From Pythium myriotylum (taxonomy: Eukaryota > Oomycota > Peronosporomycetes > Pythiales > Pythiaceae), in contig JALJCQ010000003.1 of assembly GCA_023091665.1 (NCBI GenBank), positions 2,108,001 through 2,172,000 on the forward strand: DNA of 64,000 bases. The letters run 5' to 3'. The notes under the pieces were generated by a model. The model worked only from the letters and a program-made list of their open reading frames with translations. It was not told where the DNA came from and searched no databases. Position 1 is the first letter of the stretch, and each line of letters begins with the position of its first letter. This document shows positions 46,975 through 57,347 of this stretch, in pieces. A program made the position numbers and the translations under genes.

Positions 46975-49305
46975 TCACCCGCAGTTGATGAGCACATGCC
47001 ACGGCACGTCTTTCGAGTTGACCACGCCAACGAGCTGGATCTTGGTGCTCTCTTCAATCGTCCAGTGTGCCAGCTTTGTGTCTTGCAGTGCACTTTTTCT
47101 TGTAGGCAGGCTATTGACGGGGAGCAGTAATTGATACGGTGACTCATCAACCGACCCACTATCCACGCGGTAGACGTGCAGGGGCTTGCCGACGACGTAT
47201 AAACCAAGGAGCACGATGGGGTCGCTCATGTTGGCGATGTTAATGTATCGAACCATCGACCAGACCTCTGGAGTTCGGTGGACAATATCGAAGATTGGCT
47301 CGTGTCTAGGGCACCCCTGTGTTGTTCGCCAGTGAATGTGTGAAGGCTGAAAGCTGCAAATTCGGCACTGCTGCCAATTGTCTTGCTCAGGGGCCACCGA
47401 AGATGCGAGACTCTTCTTCCTCATTGGGATTGTTGCGATGGCTTCAAACACCGTATCACGCTTTCCTCGTCGAAGGCTGAACGCTGAAAACCCGTTCATG
47501 TTCCACCAACTCCAGATTTTGCCAGCACTGAGCGGGATGTAGAACGTCCGACTGAGGATCATGCTTGTGCCTTGACCAGTCGCCAAGCGAATGCATATCT
47601 GAGCAAGCCATCCGCCACCGAAAACGACAATGGCTGTGAAGAAGATGCACTTGAGGTCGTAACGAAAGCCCGCTTCCGAAAAATTGCGGAACTGAAAAAG
47701 CTCGCGCATGAGATTCAGATCAAATCTTGGAGGCAGCTCGGAGACAGAAAGGACGCGCGTGTCACGGAAGCGGATTGCTCGAACTAAACCAAGCGTCGTG
47801 AGCCAGGACACAACGCCGAGCCAGCCGACTCGAAAAGCGAGCAAGCCAGTTTTCTTGGCTTGTTTCACATTGCGTCCTTCGCCGGTTATCACCGAGACCG
47901 AGAACAAGATACACTTCCATAACAGCGCGAGCATCCAGATGTTGCGCATTTGGATCGATACAACAGTCGAATACTGGATCGGGTTGAAGCTATACAAACC
48001 TCCGACAGATGCAAATACCCCATCGCCAACTGTTTGAACGAGACTCGAGTCGAAAAACTGTGCCAGCGCATACCCGACAACCGGAACCCAGCTTCCGTAC
48101 GCAATTGTATGGGCAGGGATCTTCAGAAGGAGCCAACAAGTCATGCATAATCGCCGAAGAGTGCCCCCAGATCTGTGAAAGAGATCGCGACCGCTCACTT
48201 GATGGCATCCCCAAAGCAATAGGACAACTCGAATCCATAGATATCCCTGTGAGAATCCTCGTAAAAAATACAAGTAATATCGCCAATCGTCTTCGTCGCT
48301 CTCGATCATGGCTCGCTCGTATCGAAAGTCGTCAATAAATCGGGTTTCACAAAGACCTGCACGGTGCTTACACTGCCTTCCACGAATCAATGTCGTCACT
48401 TCGTTTGTTTCCGAGAGAATACTTGTGCTTGGAGCGAACATGAAGCCGCCATTGCGAGGCTGTTCGATAAAACTTGACAAAATGACAGTCAAATCAAGCT
48501 CATAAAGGGGATACTGTTGCTGAAGACTGTCGACGCGGATGGCGATTTGCTCCCAGATCGGAATTCTCGATTGTCCTGGTGGTTGCATCGGATGATCGAT
48601 CTTCCACGGAATTGGTGCATTACATAATGCTACTCGAGGAGAATTCGGCGCGATCCTGCACATTCGTCTAGCCCGATATGACGACATGTGGTAGATCTTG
48701 TGTACGCGTACGTCTGGAGCTTCGGTACGAAACAAAACATCGTGTAGACGGTCAATCCAGGTGCTTTGTGTGACCAACGTGAGCGGCGCCTTAGTTGCAA
48801 TCGCATCAATGAGTTCGTTTAACATGCTGAGGACAATCTCCGGCTGAAGGCCACTACTCGAACATGGTGCTTCGTAAAGAACGCATGGCGGGTAACTCGC
48901 CACACTCAAGTATCGAGCCGCTGCGCGTGGGGCGATTGATAATGTGTCGTACTTGTACAGCCAGATGTCGACAGTGTCTACATTTCCGCCATCTCGCGAC
49001 CCAGTAACTGCACCGGTTGCATCAACACTCAAGTGCAACATATGGTATGCAGCCGGTCCCCAGCAAGTCACGACTCCTGGACTCACCACACTACTTGCAT
49101 CAAAGAAGCTTCGCGTACTGAAAATCAGTCCCGTTCGAGGAATATCCGTGATGATCAACAACATCGCGGTTAGCGAAATAATCGAGCGCCAAGGCGGGAT
49201 TTTGATACTTGCATCAATATCAGCAGGGGGCACTCTGACGTTAAATGATTGACCGAAGCTTTGGATATGGAAGTCCTGGTCATTTTCAGCGAGCTCGCCT
49301 ACCAT
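46975..49305 (-). CDS. Multi-pass membrane protein, tandem paralogue 1
   Basis: 776 residues from ATG 49305 (MVGELAENDQDFHIQS); the open frame extends upstream without a better ATG. An early hydrophobic segment is SLTAMLLIITDIPRTGLIF; further segments lie around GSWVPVVGYALAQFF, QMRNIWMLALLWKCILF, GWLGVVSWLTTLGL and IFFTAIVVFGGGWLAQI. Between the first and second lies a long region with YKYDTLSIAPRA, YPPCVLY, LIRGRQC and FIDDFRYER. The C-terminal third has a Cys/His cluster, CRICSFQPSHIHW...GCPRHE (about 647-669), that could bind zinc. It ends DVPWHVLINCG. It shares all these motifs with the gene at 49429-51753 and probably arose by tandem duplication. No known family is recognised. Confidence 0.85.
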   Translation of the reverse strand: MVGELAENDQDFHIQSFGQSFNVRVPPADIDASIKIPPWRSIISLTAMLLIITDIPRTGLIFSTRSFFDASSVVSPGVVTCWGPAAYHMLHLSVDATGAVTGSRDGGNVDTVDIWLYKYDTLSIAPRAAARYLSVASYPPCVLYEAPCSSSGLQPEIVLSMLNELIDAIATKAPLTLVTQSTWIDRLHDVLFRTEAPDVRVHKIYHMSSYRARRMCRIAPNSPRVALCNAPIPWKIDHPMQPPGQSRIPIWEQIAIRVDSLQQQYPLYELDLTVILSSFIEQPRNGGFMFAPSTSILSETNEVTTLIRGRQCKHRAGLCETRFIDDFRYERAMIESDEDDWRYYLYFLRGFSQGYLWIRVVLLLWGCHQVSGRDLFHRSGGTLRRLCMTCWLLLKIPAHTIAYGSWVPVVGYALAQFFDSSLVQTVGDGVFASVGGLYSFNPIQYSTVVSIQMRNIWMLALLWKCILFSVSVITGEGRNVKQAKKTGLLAFRVGWLGVVSWLTTLGLVRAIRFRDTRVLSVSELPPRFDLNLMRELFQFRNFSEAGFRYDLKCIFFTAIVVFGGGWLAQICIRLATGQGTSMILSRTFYIPLSAGKIWSWWNMNGFSAFSLRRGKRDTVFEAIATIPMRKKSLASSVAPEQDNWQQCRICSFQPSHIHWRTTQGCPRHEPIFDIVHRTPEVWSMVRYINIANMSDPIVLLGLYVVGKPLHVYRVDSGSVDESPYQLLLPVNSLPTRKSALQDTKLAHWTIEESTKIQLVGVVNSKDVPWHVLINCG

Positions 49306-49428
49306 GATCGGACGTTTGTCCACTAAGAACCTCGTCTTCAAGACGTCCTTTCCCCATAACGGAAGCTAATTATGGCACCAAATCCGTCTAGATTCCAAAA
49401 ACAATGAGAAATCAAAGTCCAAAGTCGG

Positions 49429-51753
49429 CTACCCGCAGTTGACAAGCACATCCCAGCAGACTTCGCGTGAGTTGATGACATGCTCGAGTTGGGTGGAACC
49501 ACCATGAGCGACTAGATAGCCCCGGTCAGTTCCTAGCGCAGGGAGCAGAAGTCGATATGGCCCCTCACATCGACTATGTACAGTGTATACGAAGACATGG
49601 CGTCCAAAGACGTAGATCTGGACGAACACGAGCGGGTCACTCATATTAACAATGTTGACGAGGCGCACCATGGACCAAATCTCCTTGGTGCGACGAGAAA
49701 TGTCGAAAACATGTTCGTGGATTGGGCAGCCTTGGACAGCACGCCAATGGATTGGGGAGACCTCAAAGCTGCATGCGCAGCATGTTGGCGCTCTTTCAGT
49801 TGACATTTTACTAGGTCGGTGCCACCCTTTCATGAAAGCGTGGAGACTTGGTCCAAGCATGGGATGTGCCTTTTTGGGCTTTGGAACCATATTCAATCCC
49901 CAGTGAGTATCAAGAGTCGACGAGGACCAGATTATTCCGGCACTTAGTGGCACATAGAAAGAGCGACAGAAGAACAGACTTGTATCTTGGTCAGTCAGAA
50001 GCCTCACCATGACCTTGATGAAACCTGCGACGATGATAATGGCAATACATGATGCGAGGGCACACTTCAAATCCAAACGCATGCCCTTGTCAGCGAAATT
50101 CCCGCTCATAACTGATGCCCTCGCAACGCGAACATGCATTTCGCGTAAAAGAGGAACGATTGAGACAACATTTGAATCGCGAAACATGAGCATACGCATC
50201 AAGCCAAACGTCGTTAACCAAGAAACAAGTCCAATCCACCCGCCACGAAACGCAATTTTGCCTTCAATGCTCGCAATATATCTTTGCTGACGGCTGCGAG
50301 CCAGTGTAGAGAGCGCACGGAGAGCAAGCTTCGTCAACATTGCAAAGATCCAGATGTTGCGCATTTGGACCGAAGCAGCGATCACGTACTCCACTGGGTT
50401 GAAAGCAAAAAATCCTCGAAGAGAGGACCACTTGAACTCGCTAACGAACTGCACTGCACTTGAGTCGAAGAAGTAAGCTAAGGAGTACCCGATGATTGGA
50501 ATCCAGCTACCGTAGACGATCGTATGGCCTGGAATTTTAAGTATCGTTCGGGCAACGCTGGCCAAGCCGATGATGACCCGTTGGCCGTGGTTGCGTAACT
50601 CCCCACCTTCTGCTCGATTGCATCCACACACGAGAAAACTAATCCGGACCCAGACGTATAATTGAGACATGCCGCGCAGGCCCGCAACGTAGAACCACCA
50701 CTGTTCCTCGTCGCTCTCCACAATGGATCGTTCGTACCGATAATCATCAATGAACATGGTCTTACAGTCGGATACATTCGCGTTGCACTGCCTCCCGCGG
50801 ATGAGAGTCGTCATCTCGATCGTATCAATCTCGAAGTGGAGTGTTGGAAGGATATTACGATCCCTGTGCGTTTTCTCAAGCAGACTCGACACCAACACGG
50901 TGAGATCCAGCTCAAGGTTCGGGTACTGAATCTGCAGTTTCTTAAAGCGAATCGCAACATGCTCCCAGATCGGGTACTGGCGCACCCCTGTGGGTGTGAA
51001 TGGATGGTCGCACGCCCATAGATACTGGTGGTCGCACACTAGTGGCCGCGAGGCCTTAGCAAAGCCGCTGCCACACAACTGCGGAACGAACCTGCGGCTG
51101 GATGTATTGCTTCTCCTCGCTTGCCAGTGATACACTGCGTGAAGCCGGTGCTCCGGGTTCTTGGTGAGGAACTGAAACACGTAGGTGTTCACTCGATCGA
51201 CCCAGTTGCTTTTCACAATGAACAAGAATGGGAACGCCACACGAGATGGAACCGCGAACCAGTGGAACTGAACTGCTGTGACTAGATCATCAAGCATGCG
51301 AAAAACCGTCGAGGGCTCGAGTCTGGACGTCGTACATGATTCACGATACAGCACGCAAGGCGGGTAGGATCCCACGTCCAGCAGCTGCGCGACGGCGCGC
51401 GGTGCGATAGACAGCGTATCGAACTTGTACGGCCAGAGATCCAGCGCATCCACAGCCGTGCCGGAGCTGGAGGCTTCGATCGTGCGAGTGTCACTGCTTT
51501 CGTTCAGGTGTGCGACGTGGTACTCGAACGGCCCCCAGTACTCGCTCGTGTCCGGAGCGACGCGGTTCGGGTAGTAGTCGCGGATGCGAAACGCCAGCCC
51601 CGTGCGAGGGATGTCGGTGACCGCCAGCGCGATCGCGACGGCCGTGAACAGGCTTCGCCAGAGCGTCAGGCGCACGCAGCCGTCGATGTCGGTCGCCGGC
51701 ACGCGCACGGCCACCGAAACGCCGCGACTGCGGACTCGCCACTCGCGCTGCAT
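49429..51753 (-). CDS. Multi-pass membrane protein, tandem paralogue 2
   Basis: 774 residues from ATG 51753 (MQREWRVRSRGVSVAV). It parallels its neighbour: ALAVTDIPRTGLAF, YKFDTLSIAPRA, YPPCVLY, LIRGRQC, FIDDYRYER, GSWIPIIGYSLAYFF, QMRNIWIFAML, GWIGLVSWLTTFGL, FYVPLSAGIIWS and a Cys/His cluster CCACSFEVSPIHW...GCPIHE. It ends EVCWDVLVNCG. It is transcribed in the same direction with 123 bp between the stop of this gene and the start of the other. Its upstream neighbour is the start of the right inverted-repeat arm. Function unknown. Confidence 0.85.
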   Translation of the reverse strand: MQREWRVRSRGVSVAVRVPATDIDGCVRLTLWRSLFTAVAIALAVTDIPRTGLAFRIRDYYPNRVAPDTSEYWGPFEYHVAHLNESSDTRTIEASSSGTAVDALDLWPYKFDTLSIAPRAVAQLLDVGSYPPCVLYRESCTTSRLEPSTVFRMLDDLVTAVQFHWFAVPSRVAFPFLFIVKSNWVDRVNTYVFQFLTKNPEHRLHAVYHWQARRSNTSSRRFVPQLCGSGFAKASRPLVCDHQYLWACDHPFTPTGVRQYPIWEHVAIRFKKLQIQYPNLELDLTVLVSSLLEKTHRDRNILPTLHFEIDTIEMTTLIRGRQCNANVSDCKTMFIDDYRYERSIVESDEEQWWFYVAGLRGMSQLYVWVRISFLVCGCNRAEGGELRNHGQRVIIGLASVARTILKIPGHTIVYGSWIPIIGYSLAYFFDSSAVQFVSEFKWSSLRGFFAFNPVEYVIAASVQMRNIWIFAMLTKLALRALSTLARSRQQRYIASIEGKIAFRGGWIGLVSWLTTFGLMRMLMFRDSNVVSIVPLLREMHVRVARASVMSGNFADKGMRLDLKCALASCIAIIIVAGFIKVMVRLLTDQDTSLFFCRSFYVPLSAGIIWSSSTLDTHWGLNMVPKPKKAHPMLGPSLHAFMKGWHRPSKMSTERAPTCCACSFEVSPIHWRAVQGCPIHEHVFDISRRTKEIWSMVRLVNIVNMSDPLVFVQIYVFGRHVFVYTVHSRCEGPYRLLLPALGTDRGYLVAHGGSTQLEHVINSREVCWDVLVNCG

Positions 51754-52541
51754 CCGCGCCAACGCGCCGAACGCCAACAATGGCGCGTTACGCGACGACG
51801 ACGACCGCGCATGCTCGCTATTTCGGGAGTCGCCGCCTCCAGGACGACGAGGAGAGAAACGCGTTGGCCATGCATCTCATATTGGGGTCTTGTCATTGTT
51901 GGCGACTGAGATGGGATAGCAATGTTGCGCGAAGGTAGCTTGGGATTTTTGAGCTAAGCTAGCCTAATAAGGTGAATGGCAATGAGATTCTTCGCCACCT
52001 TTGGCGCTGGGTTGGAGGAATCTGCGATGGGTTTCAACGGCGAGAGTGGTTCGCTCTTCGTGGTGGGGAACGTCCGAGGCTACGAAATCAGAATAAGTCG
52101 TCGGTGCCAACCACCAAAGGTCCCAGGTGGAGGTCACACATACCATCAACTCGGAGGTAGATGATCAGTTCACGAAAGAGACAGCTCGGATTGTAAGGGT
52201 TCACGACGACGACGGGCCGGTCGAGCAGTGATATATATCGATGTCGGCGCTACAATGGACTCCCGGGGAACAAAACGGTTTTGTTGGGACGGTTTCGTGG
52301 TGTCGGGAGAGATGCTCATCGCACTGCGCTGTCGTCGTTGTGACGACTCCTTGCTTCGTCAATGGAACCTTCAGTTTTCTGTACACTCACCCACGTGAAC
52401 ATCGAGACTCGAGATTAGTCTGGCCGGTATTATTCAACAAGCAGAACTCGAGACCAATCGGAGCTCTGTGAGGATGTATGTCGAAGCTGTGCCACAACTG
52501 AACTCGACTTCTGCACCGAAAGCGTCTTGTCCCCAGACGCG
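51754..52541. other. Inner end of right arm and ankyrin promoter
   Basis: 788 bp. Homology to the left arm starts at about 51916. It contains the decayed partner of the 113-residue frame (51917-52236) and the promoter of the right ankyrin gene. No intact gene is seen. Confidence 0.5.
51917..52236 (+). pseudogene. Decayed partner of the 113-residue frame
   Basis: This aligns with the reverse complement of about 44200-44515 (shared AATGTTGCGCGAAGG and GATGATCAGTTCACGAAAGA). Small indels and stops break the reading frame, for example at TAGATGATCAG. Confidence 0.6.
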
Positions 52542-54146
52542 ATGGTCTCAGCACCAGTCTCAGTGTTGACGAATCGATGCCTGCTTCGAGTCGTCGCGCG
52601 ATTCCAGCATGGTGTTCCTCAAGTCGCCCACGAGCAATGGAGAGCGAGGCTCGCAGAGGCAGAGAAGACGCGTTTCGTTGGGATCCAGGACGAAATGGTC
52701 ATTCTGCTCGAAGTTGTCGTGCGCGTCTGTGACTTGTGTGTCGTGGACAGTTTATGCACCTTTCTCCTCTTTGATCGCAGACTCGAGAAGCACCACATCC
52801 AGACGTCCATCGCTGGGATCGGAAGGATCGAGACGCTCGAGTGGTTTTCTGCTCGATTTGGCTTTGACGCCGCCTGCTGGAGCAGAAGTTTCCGTGAAGC
52901 GATCCATCGCGGTATGTACGCGGCAGCTCGGTGGTTTCTTGACAAATACCCAGAAGAGTTTGTGACGCCTACGAATGAAACTCTGTGCGCGCTGGTCGAA
53001 TGGGGCAACCTCGATTTGCTGAGGACACTTGTCGCGACGCATGAGCGTGACGAGAGGCTGCACGATGGACTGCTTCGGACTGCCGCATATTACAGCCATC
53101 TCCATGTCGTCGACTATTTACACACGAACAAGCTCACAAGCGATGACGATGACGTGATTTGCTCTGCAGTGGAAGGCAGCGCGTTGCACGTCGTCGAGTA
53201 CCTTCTTCTGCATGGCGTTGGTAGCCAGGACGATATCACGAGAGCGCTCGAGTCGGCCGCAGGAGAAGGGAGCTTTGAGATGGTGCGGCTCCTTGCACGT
53301 CATTGTGCCCGTCCTGCCGCCACTTCCGCGGTTACTGAGGCAGCATTAAATGGCCACAAAGAGATTGTAGAACATCTCCTCGACCACACAAACGCGCGTG
53401 TCACGACGAGAGATCTCGAGTTAGTCGCGGCGAATGGCAAACTGGAGCTTCTCAAGTACCTATGCGAGCACTGCCACACGTACTCCAATACGGCATTGAT
53501 GGATGCAGCAGCTAGTGCGGGAAACCTCGAGGCTGTTCAGTACCTCTATGAAGATTACTTGCACGAAAACGCCAATGACACCGCAGCGCTATTGATGAAG
53601 GCCGCAGCGGGAGGCCACTTCGAGGTCGTCAAGTATCTCTACGAGGACTGCCGCTACGATTATTCTCACTGTGCTCTGTTGTTTGGTAAAGCTGCCGAGA
53701 GCGGCAACGTGGAAGTTATACGGTATCTCCACGACAAAGGACACATTGGTAACGTGCACAACCCAGCAAACCTTCTGAAGAAGATGCACATCGACTCTTA
53801 CGTCTTCTTGCTCGAGAACGGCTTCGTGGGTAAGATAGACAACGAGTGCTTGGACAAGACGGTTCGCGACGCCGTTTATCGTGACAACCTCAAGGCCCTG
53901 GTCTCACTTCACCACCTCGGGGCCAAGATCCCAGACTCGAGAGCTCAAGAAACGATCGAGTTCGCGATGAGGAACCGCAGCGTCGACATGATCAAGTACC
54001 TCCACGAAGAGATGGAGTTGCCGTTAGGAGAGCGGGCGAGGGAGATCATGGCCAAGCGGATGCTTCATCAACGCCGCGATCCTGTGGCGACGTACATTCA
54101 GCAACAACTCGAAGCAGCGGCCGCGCAACCAAAGGCGCCTGCGTGA
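52542..54146 (+). CDS. Ankyrin-repeat protein, right copy
   Basis: 534 residues from ATG 52542. It is identical to the left copy except Gln510 in place of Arg, and the DNA appears to differ at only about two positions over 1.6 kb. About ten ankyrin repeats are present, for example AALNGHKEIVEHLLDH. The 276-bp convergent gap to the group I gene at 54423 is the same length as in the left arm. Confidence 0.9.
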   Translation: MVSAPVSVLTNRCLLRVVARFQHGVPQVAHEQWRARLAEAEKTRFVGIQDEMVILLEVVVRVCDLCVVDSLCTFLLFDRRLEKHHIQTSIAGIGRIETLEWFSARFGFDAACWSRSFREAIHRGMYAAARWFLDKYPEEFVTPTNETLCALVEWGNLDLLRTLVATHERDERLHDGLLRTAAYYSHLHVVDYLHTNKLTSDDDDVICSAVEGSALHVVEYLLLHGVGSQDDITRALESAAGEGSFEMVRLLARHCARPAATSAVTEAALNGHKEIVEHLLDHTNARVTTRDLELVAANGKLELLKYLCEHCHTYSNTALMDAAASAGNLEAVQYLYEDYLHENANDTAALLMKAAAGGHFEVVKYLYEDCRYDYSHCALLFGKAAESGNVEVIRYLHDKGHIGNVHNPANLLKKMHIDSYVFLLENGFVGKIDNECLDKTVRDAVYRDNLKALVSLHHLGAKIPDSRAQETIEFAMRNRSVDMIKYLHEEMELPLGERAREIMAKRMLHQRRDPVATYIQQQLEAAAAQPKAPA

Positions 54147-54422
54147 AGTGGAGAACGCCCGTGTCCTCACGCTCTTCTTGTGCCGTTGCTGGCGGCGTTC
54201 TTTGATATATTCGCTTAGCACCGGCTACAGGCTCCTCGATGACCAAACCAGCACGCCTTATTCCACCGTATTTATTGCCGTCCTTGACATGCGCACGAAG
54301 CGCAAGAGACCTACTGCTTCTGACTGCTCGTATCCGAGGAAAATCCATGCGCTTTACCAACGCTCGACGCCTGCGATAGATAGATAATACAGTTCATTCA
54401 TAATAGTTAGCCTCATCTTTGT

Positions 54423-57347
54423 CTAGAGGAAGACGAAGCGGCCCTTGTCTGTCTCGTGGACGAGCGCCATGCGTTCAATCTCCAGCTCGTCGAAATCCAC
54501 GACCTCGCCGGTGGCCGGGAAGAGCAGCTTCTTCTTGTGGACACTGTCGGGGTATGCTTCGTCGCTCCGCATAGCCACGAACTCCTGTGCAGCACTAGCC
54601 CCTTCCTCGAAGTGTTCGACTCGGCGAGCTGGCACAAGCACGATCACAATGGTCATGAAGAAGATCACGAAGCAGCCGCCGAGTGTGGTCTTGAACGAGC
54701 TTGGGGGGATCGACACGCGGATGCTACGGCGTTGCTTGTCGCCCTTGAGTTTGACATTGCCGAGACGGTCACTGTCAGCCTTTGAGAGTGCGATGGTCGA
54801 CTGATTCAGGCTGGTCGTGCCGTTGAGCGCAAGTTTGGTGTCGTTGAGCTGTGTCACCGCTGCGTTCTGCATGAAGTAGTAGAAGAACGCCGTGTACATG
54901 GTCTGCAGCGGCTGCTCAAGCGCGTAGTTGTTGTTGGATACCTGGCCCAAGTACGAGTCAATGAGCATCGAGCACTCGGCACCGCGCAGGGCCGACGCTG
55001 CCGATCCATTCACGCCCGGTGTCTTGTCCCACTTGACCTTCTTGAAATTGCTCGGTGTGAGGGGCTCCAAAGTGATCGAGTCGCTGAATTCCTCCACAAA
55101 GAGCTTAGGCGAGTTGAGCTGCACGAGCGAGATCGGCGAGCGGAAGTCAGCTTTTTGGAGCTTCTTCATCGGGAGCGCGTCGTCTCCAGCGAAGAGGAAG
55201 CGACCACTTGGCTGCAACTGGTACCAGAGTCCCGTGCATTTGGTTTGCTGCTTCCCATCGCCACACTTGGCGTTAAATCGTTCAGCCAGGTTCTCGGTCG
55301 TCCACGTGACCTTGGCAAATGTGAAGCGGAGGTGGCGTCGCGCATTTGTAATGTACGGCGCGGACAACCCAAGCTCGGTGGCGTCACTGCCATACTCATC
55401 GCCAGTGATGTACGATCCGATGCCATAGATTAGCGCCGCATTTGGGACCTTCTTGCAGTCGGTGGGAAAGAACCCACGAAAGTCGGAACTGTACTGGACG
55501 TGTTCAGCATCCAGGGTGCAGTTCACCACGTAGGGTACGACGCCGACCTGCTTCTGCATCATCATGGTGTTGGAGTTATCGAGAAACGCGCAGCCATTGC
55601 TACCACAGAACGTCTGCTGCAGCTCTTCGTACGAATAAATTGGGTCACAGTCACCTGCGGGGCAAACGAACATTTTACCATAGGTCACGTTCGCGTCGAC
55701 AGGGATGTCAATCCGAATGGCTTCGAGGTGGATCTGTGAAGTGAGGTCGTACTTCTCGAGCATGATCGTCATTTCATCCAGCGAAAGATTACCGAGGGTC
55801 TTGTTGATGATGAAGGCAGTGTCAAGCACGAGGTTCTCGGTGGTGTGGTAGGCTGGGTCGTCGAAGTCGAACATATCGAAAAGAGACGAAACGGCACCCT
55901 CGCACTGGCGGACCTCATTCTCGTCATAGGTCCACTGGTTCGGGGTCTCAGGCTCATCTTCATAGTCATCCTCTGATCCGTCGTCAGTGGACGCATCCGA
56001 CGACGCGAGTCGACGCTGCCTCACGAGCTTCTCGACATGCACTGCAACGTGCTTGGGCAGGAACGACGCCCCACTACGTTTCACGGCCTTCGCTGGCTTC
56101 GTAGTGGTAGTTGGCTTGGTTGTTGCTTCCGCTGTAGAGTTTCCAGTCGAGCTTGCGTCGTCAAGTCCGTCTAGTTCGGTGCGATTGTCCGTCCACCAGC
56201 ATGGGTAAGTGTCTGTCTTCGCATCCCCCTCAGCTCGCTCGATGAGGATCTTGCCCTGGACAATCATCTCGTACGCAGTACTCAGAGAGAAGTCTGAGGG
56301 AACAGGCAACGTCTTGTTTGCCTTTCGGGCATCTTGCACCTCTTTATAGGTGATCGACCAGGAGCTCGTAGGCGAAAGACCGTATGGAATGGCCTCCCCG
56401 TTCCACTCTTGAGGTACGAAGCCGTACGTCACCGAGGTGCTATCGAGGTCGTGAACGTTGAGCTTAATGGAAGCAGACTTCACGATTTCGTTCAATTTAG
56501 CCTCGTCGGTGTCGTTGCCAGTTGCAGCGCTTGCGCATGGACTCTTCGCGTAGAAGGTGAACGGCACCGACTGTTCTCGGATGGCGTTCTTGAGAATCGT
56601 TTCGCTGGAGCTGGGGCCTTTGACACCGGACAGCGTCGTCACGTTGCCATTCTTCTTGATTGCAGCAGCCTTGATCAGGTCGAGTGTCGGCTGCTCCTTC
56701 TTGAGGTCGTCGACGCTCATCGTGCGCTTGAAACCGTCACTGGACTGGCCGGCCTGGAGACCACGCAGACTGTTGCCCATCGTGAGCGCGAGCACGATCG
56801 GGAACGCGAACAGGATTGCGCTATGGAGTCGCCGGGAGACCTTGCCAGCTTGGACAGCCTTTCCTGTCGTGGTGTCTCGTATCGAGCGATTTGTTTTCAG
56901 GAAGTAGAGCGTGTTGTGGACGTACACGTCGAGCACTGGCATGAACTTGTCCACGTGCATTGCCACGAGCACCTCCACAAACGCCCCTGCATAACCCGAG
57001 TACGTGTTCAAGGTTTCGACTCGATCTTCGGCTTTCTTGGACGTGCCGATGGGCTCGTAGATGGTCTCAACAGGGATACCGATGAAGAAGACAATCGTGA
57101 AGGCGCCGTAAAAGAGCAGCGTCGTCGCTGTGTAAAACAAGAGCTTCTTGGCGAGCAGCCTGAGGTGGATCTCGGGCGTGGGCGGGTCCAAGAAGTCGAT
57201 CTGCGCATTGGCGTCGCCCATTGTGACTGCTCGTTGGAGTCGCGTGCCTTGGTCTCCAAGCGTTGGTGTAACGGCCTCGACAAAGAATTCTGACGGCCGA
57301 TCCACAGACGACAAGCGGTCGATCTGTTTTGAGCGTGGTGGGCTCAT
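54423..57347 (-). CDS. Group I large multi-pass membrane protein, copy 3
   Basis: 974 residues from ATG 57347 (MSPPRSKQIDRLSSVDRPSE); the open frame runs upstream to 57548 but that part lies beyond the initiator-like site and is not conserved. Topology and motifs match copy 2: YGFVPQEWN, the Thr/Lys/Pro linker, FCGSNGCAFLD, FTFAKVTWTTENL and DFRSPISLVQLNSP, with a C-terminal membrane segment and an end at KGRFVFL. Differences from copy 2 concentrate in the segment after SPCASAATGNDTDEAK, around the acidic YEDEPETPNQW stretch, and at SDATELGLSAPY. It is divergent from group II copy 3. Confidence 0.87.
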   Translation of the reverse strand: MSPPRSKQIDRLSSVDRPSEFFVEAVTPTLGDQGTRLQRAVTMGDANAQIDFLDPPTPEIHLRLLAKKLLFYTATTLLFYGAFTIVFFIGIPVETIYEPIGTSKKAEDRVETLNTYSGYAGAFVEVLVAMHVDKFMPVLDVYVHNTLYFLKTNRSIRDTTTGKAVQAGKVSRRLHSAILFAFPIVLALTMGNSLRGLQAGQSSDGFKRTMSVDDLKKEQPTLDLIKAAAIKKNGNVTTLSGVKGPSSSETILKNAIREQSVPFTFYAKSPCASAATGNDTDEAKLNEIVKSASIKLNVHDLDSTSVTYGFVPQEWNGEAIPYGLSPTSSWSITYKEVQDARKANKTLPVPSDFSLSTAYEMIVQGKILIERAEGDAKTDTYPCWWTDNRTELDGLDDASSTGNSTAEATTKPTTTTKPAKAVKRSGASFLPKHVAVHVEKLVRQRRLASSDASTDDGSEDDYEDEPETPNQWTYDENEVRQCEGAVSSLFDMFDFDDPAYHTTENLVLDTAFIINKTLGNLSLDEMTIMLEKYDLTSQIHLEAIRIDIPVDANVTYGKMFVCPAGDCDPIYSYEELQQTFCGSNGCAFLDNSNTMMMQKQVGVVPYVVNCTLDAEHVQYSSDFRGFFPTDCKKVPNAALIYGIGSYITGDEYGSDATELGLSAPYITNARRHLRFTFAKVTWTTENLAERFNAKCGDGKQQTKCTGLWYQLQPSGRFLFAGDDALPMKKLQKADFRSPISLVQLNSPKLFVEEFSDSITLEPLTPSNFKKVKWDKTPGVNGSAASALRGAECSMLIDSYLGQVSNNNYALEQPLQTMYTAFFYYFMQNAAVTQLNDTKLALNGTTSLNQSTIALSKADSDRLGNVKLKGDKQRRSIRVSIPPSSFKTTLGGCFVIFFMTIVIVLVPARRVEHFEEGASAAQEFVAMRSDEAYPDSVHKKKLLFPATGEVVDFDELEIERMALVHETDKGRFVFL

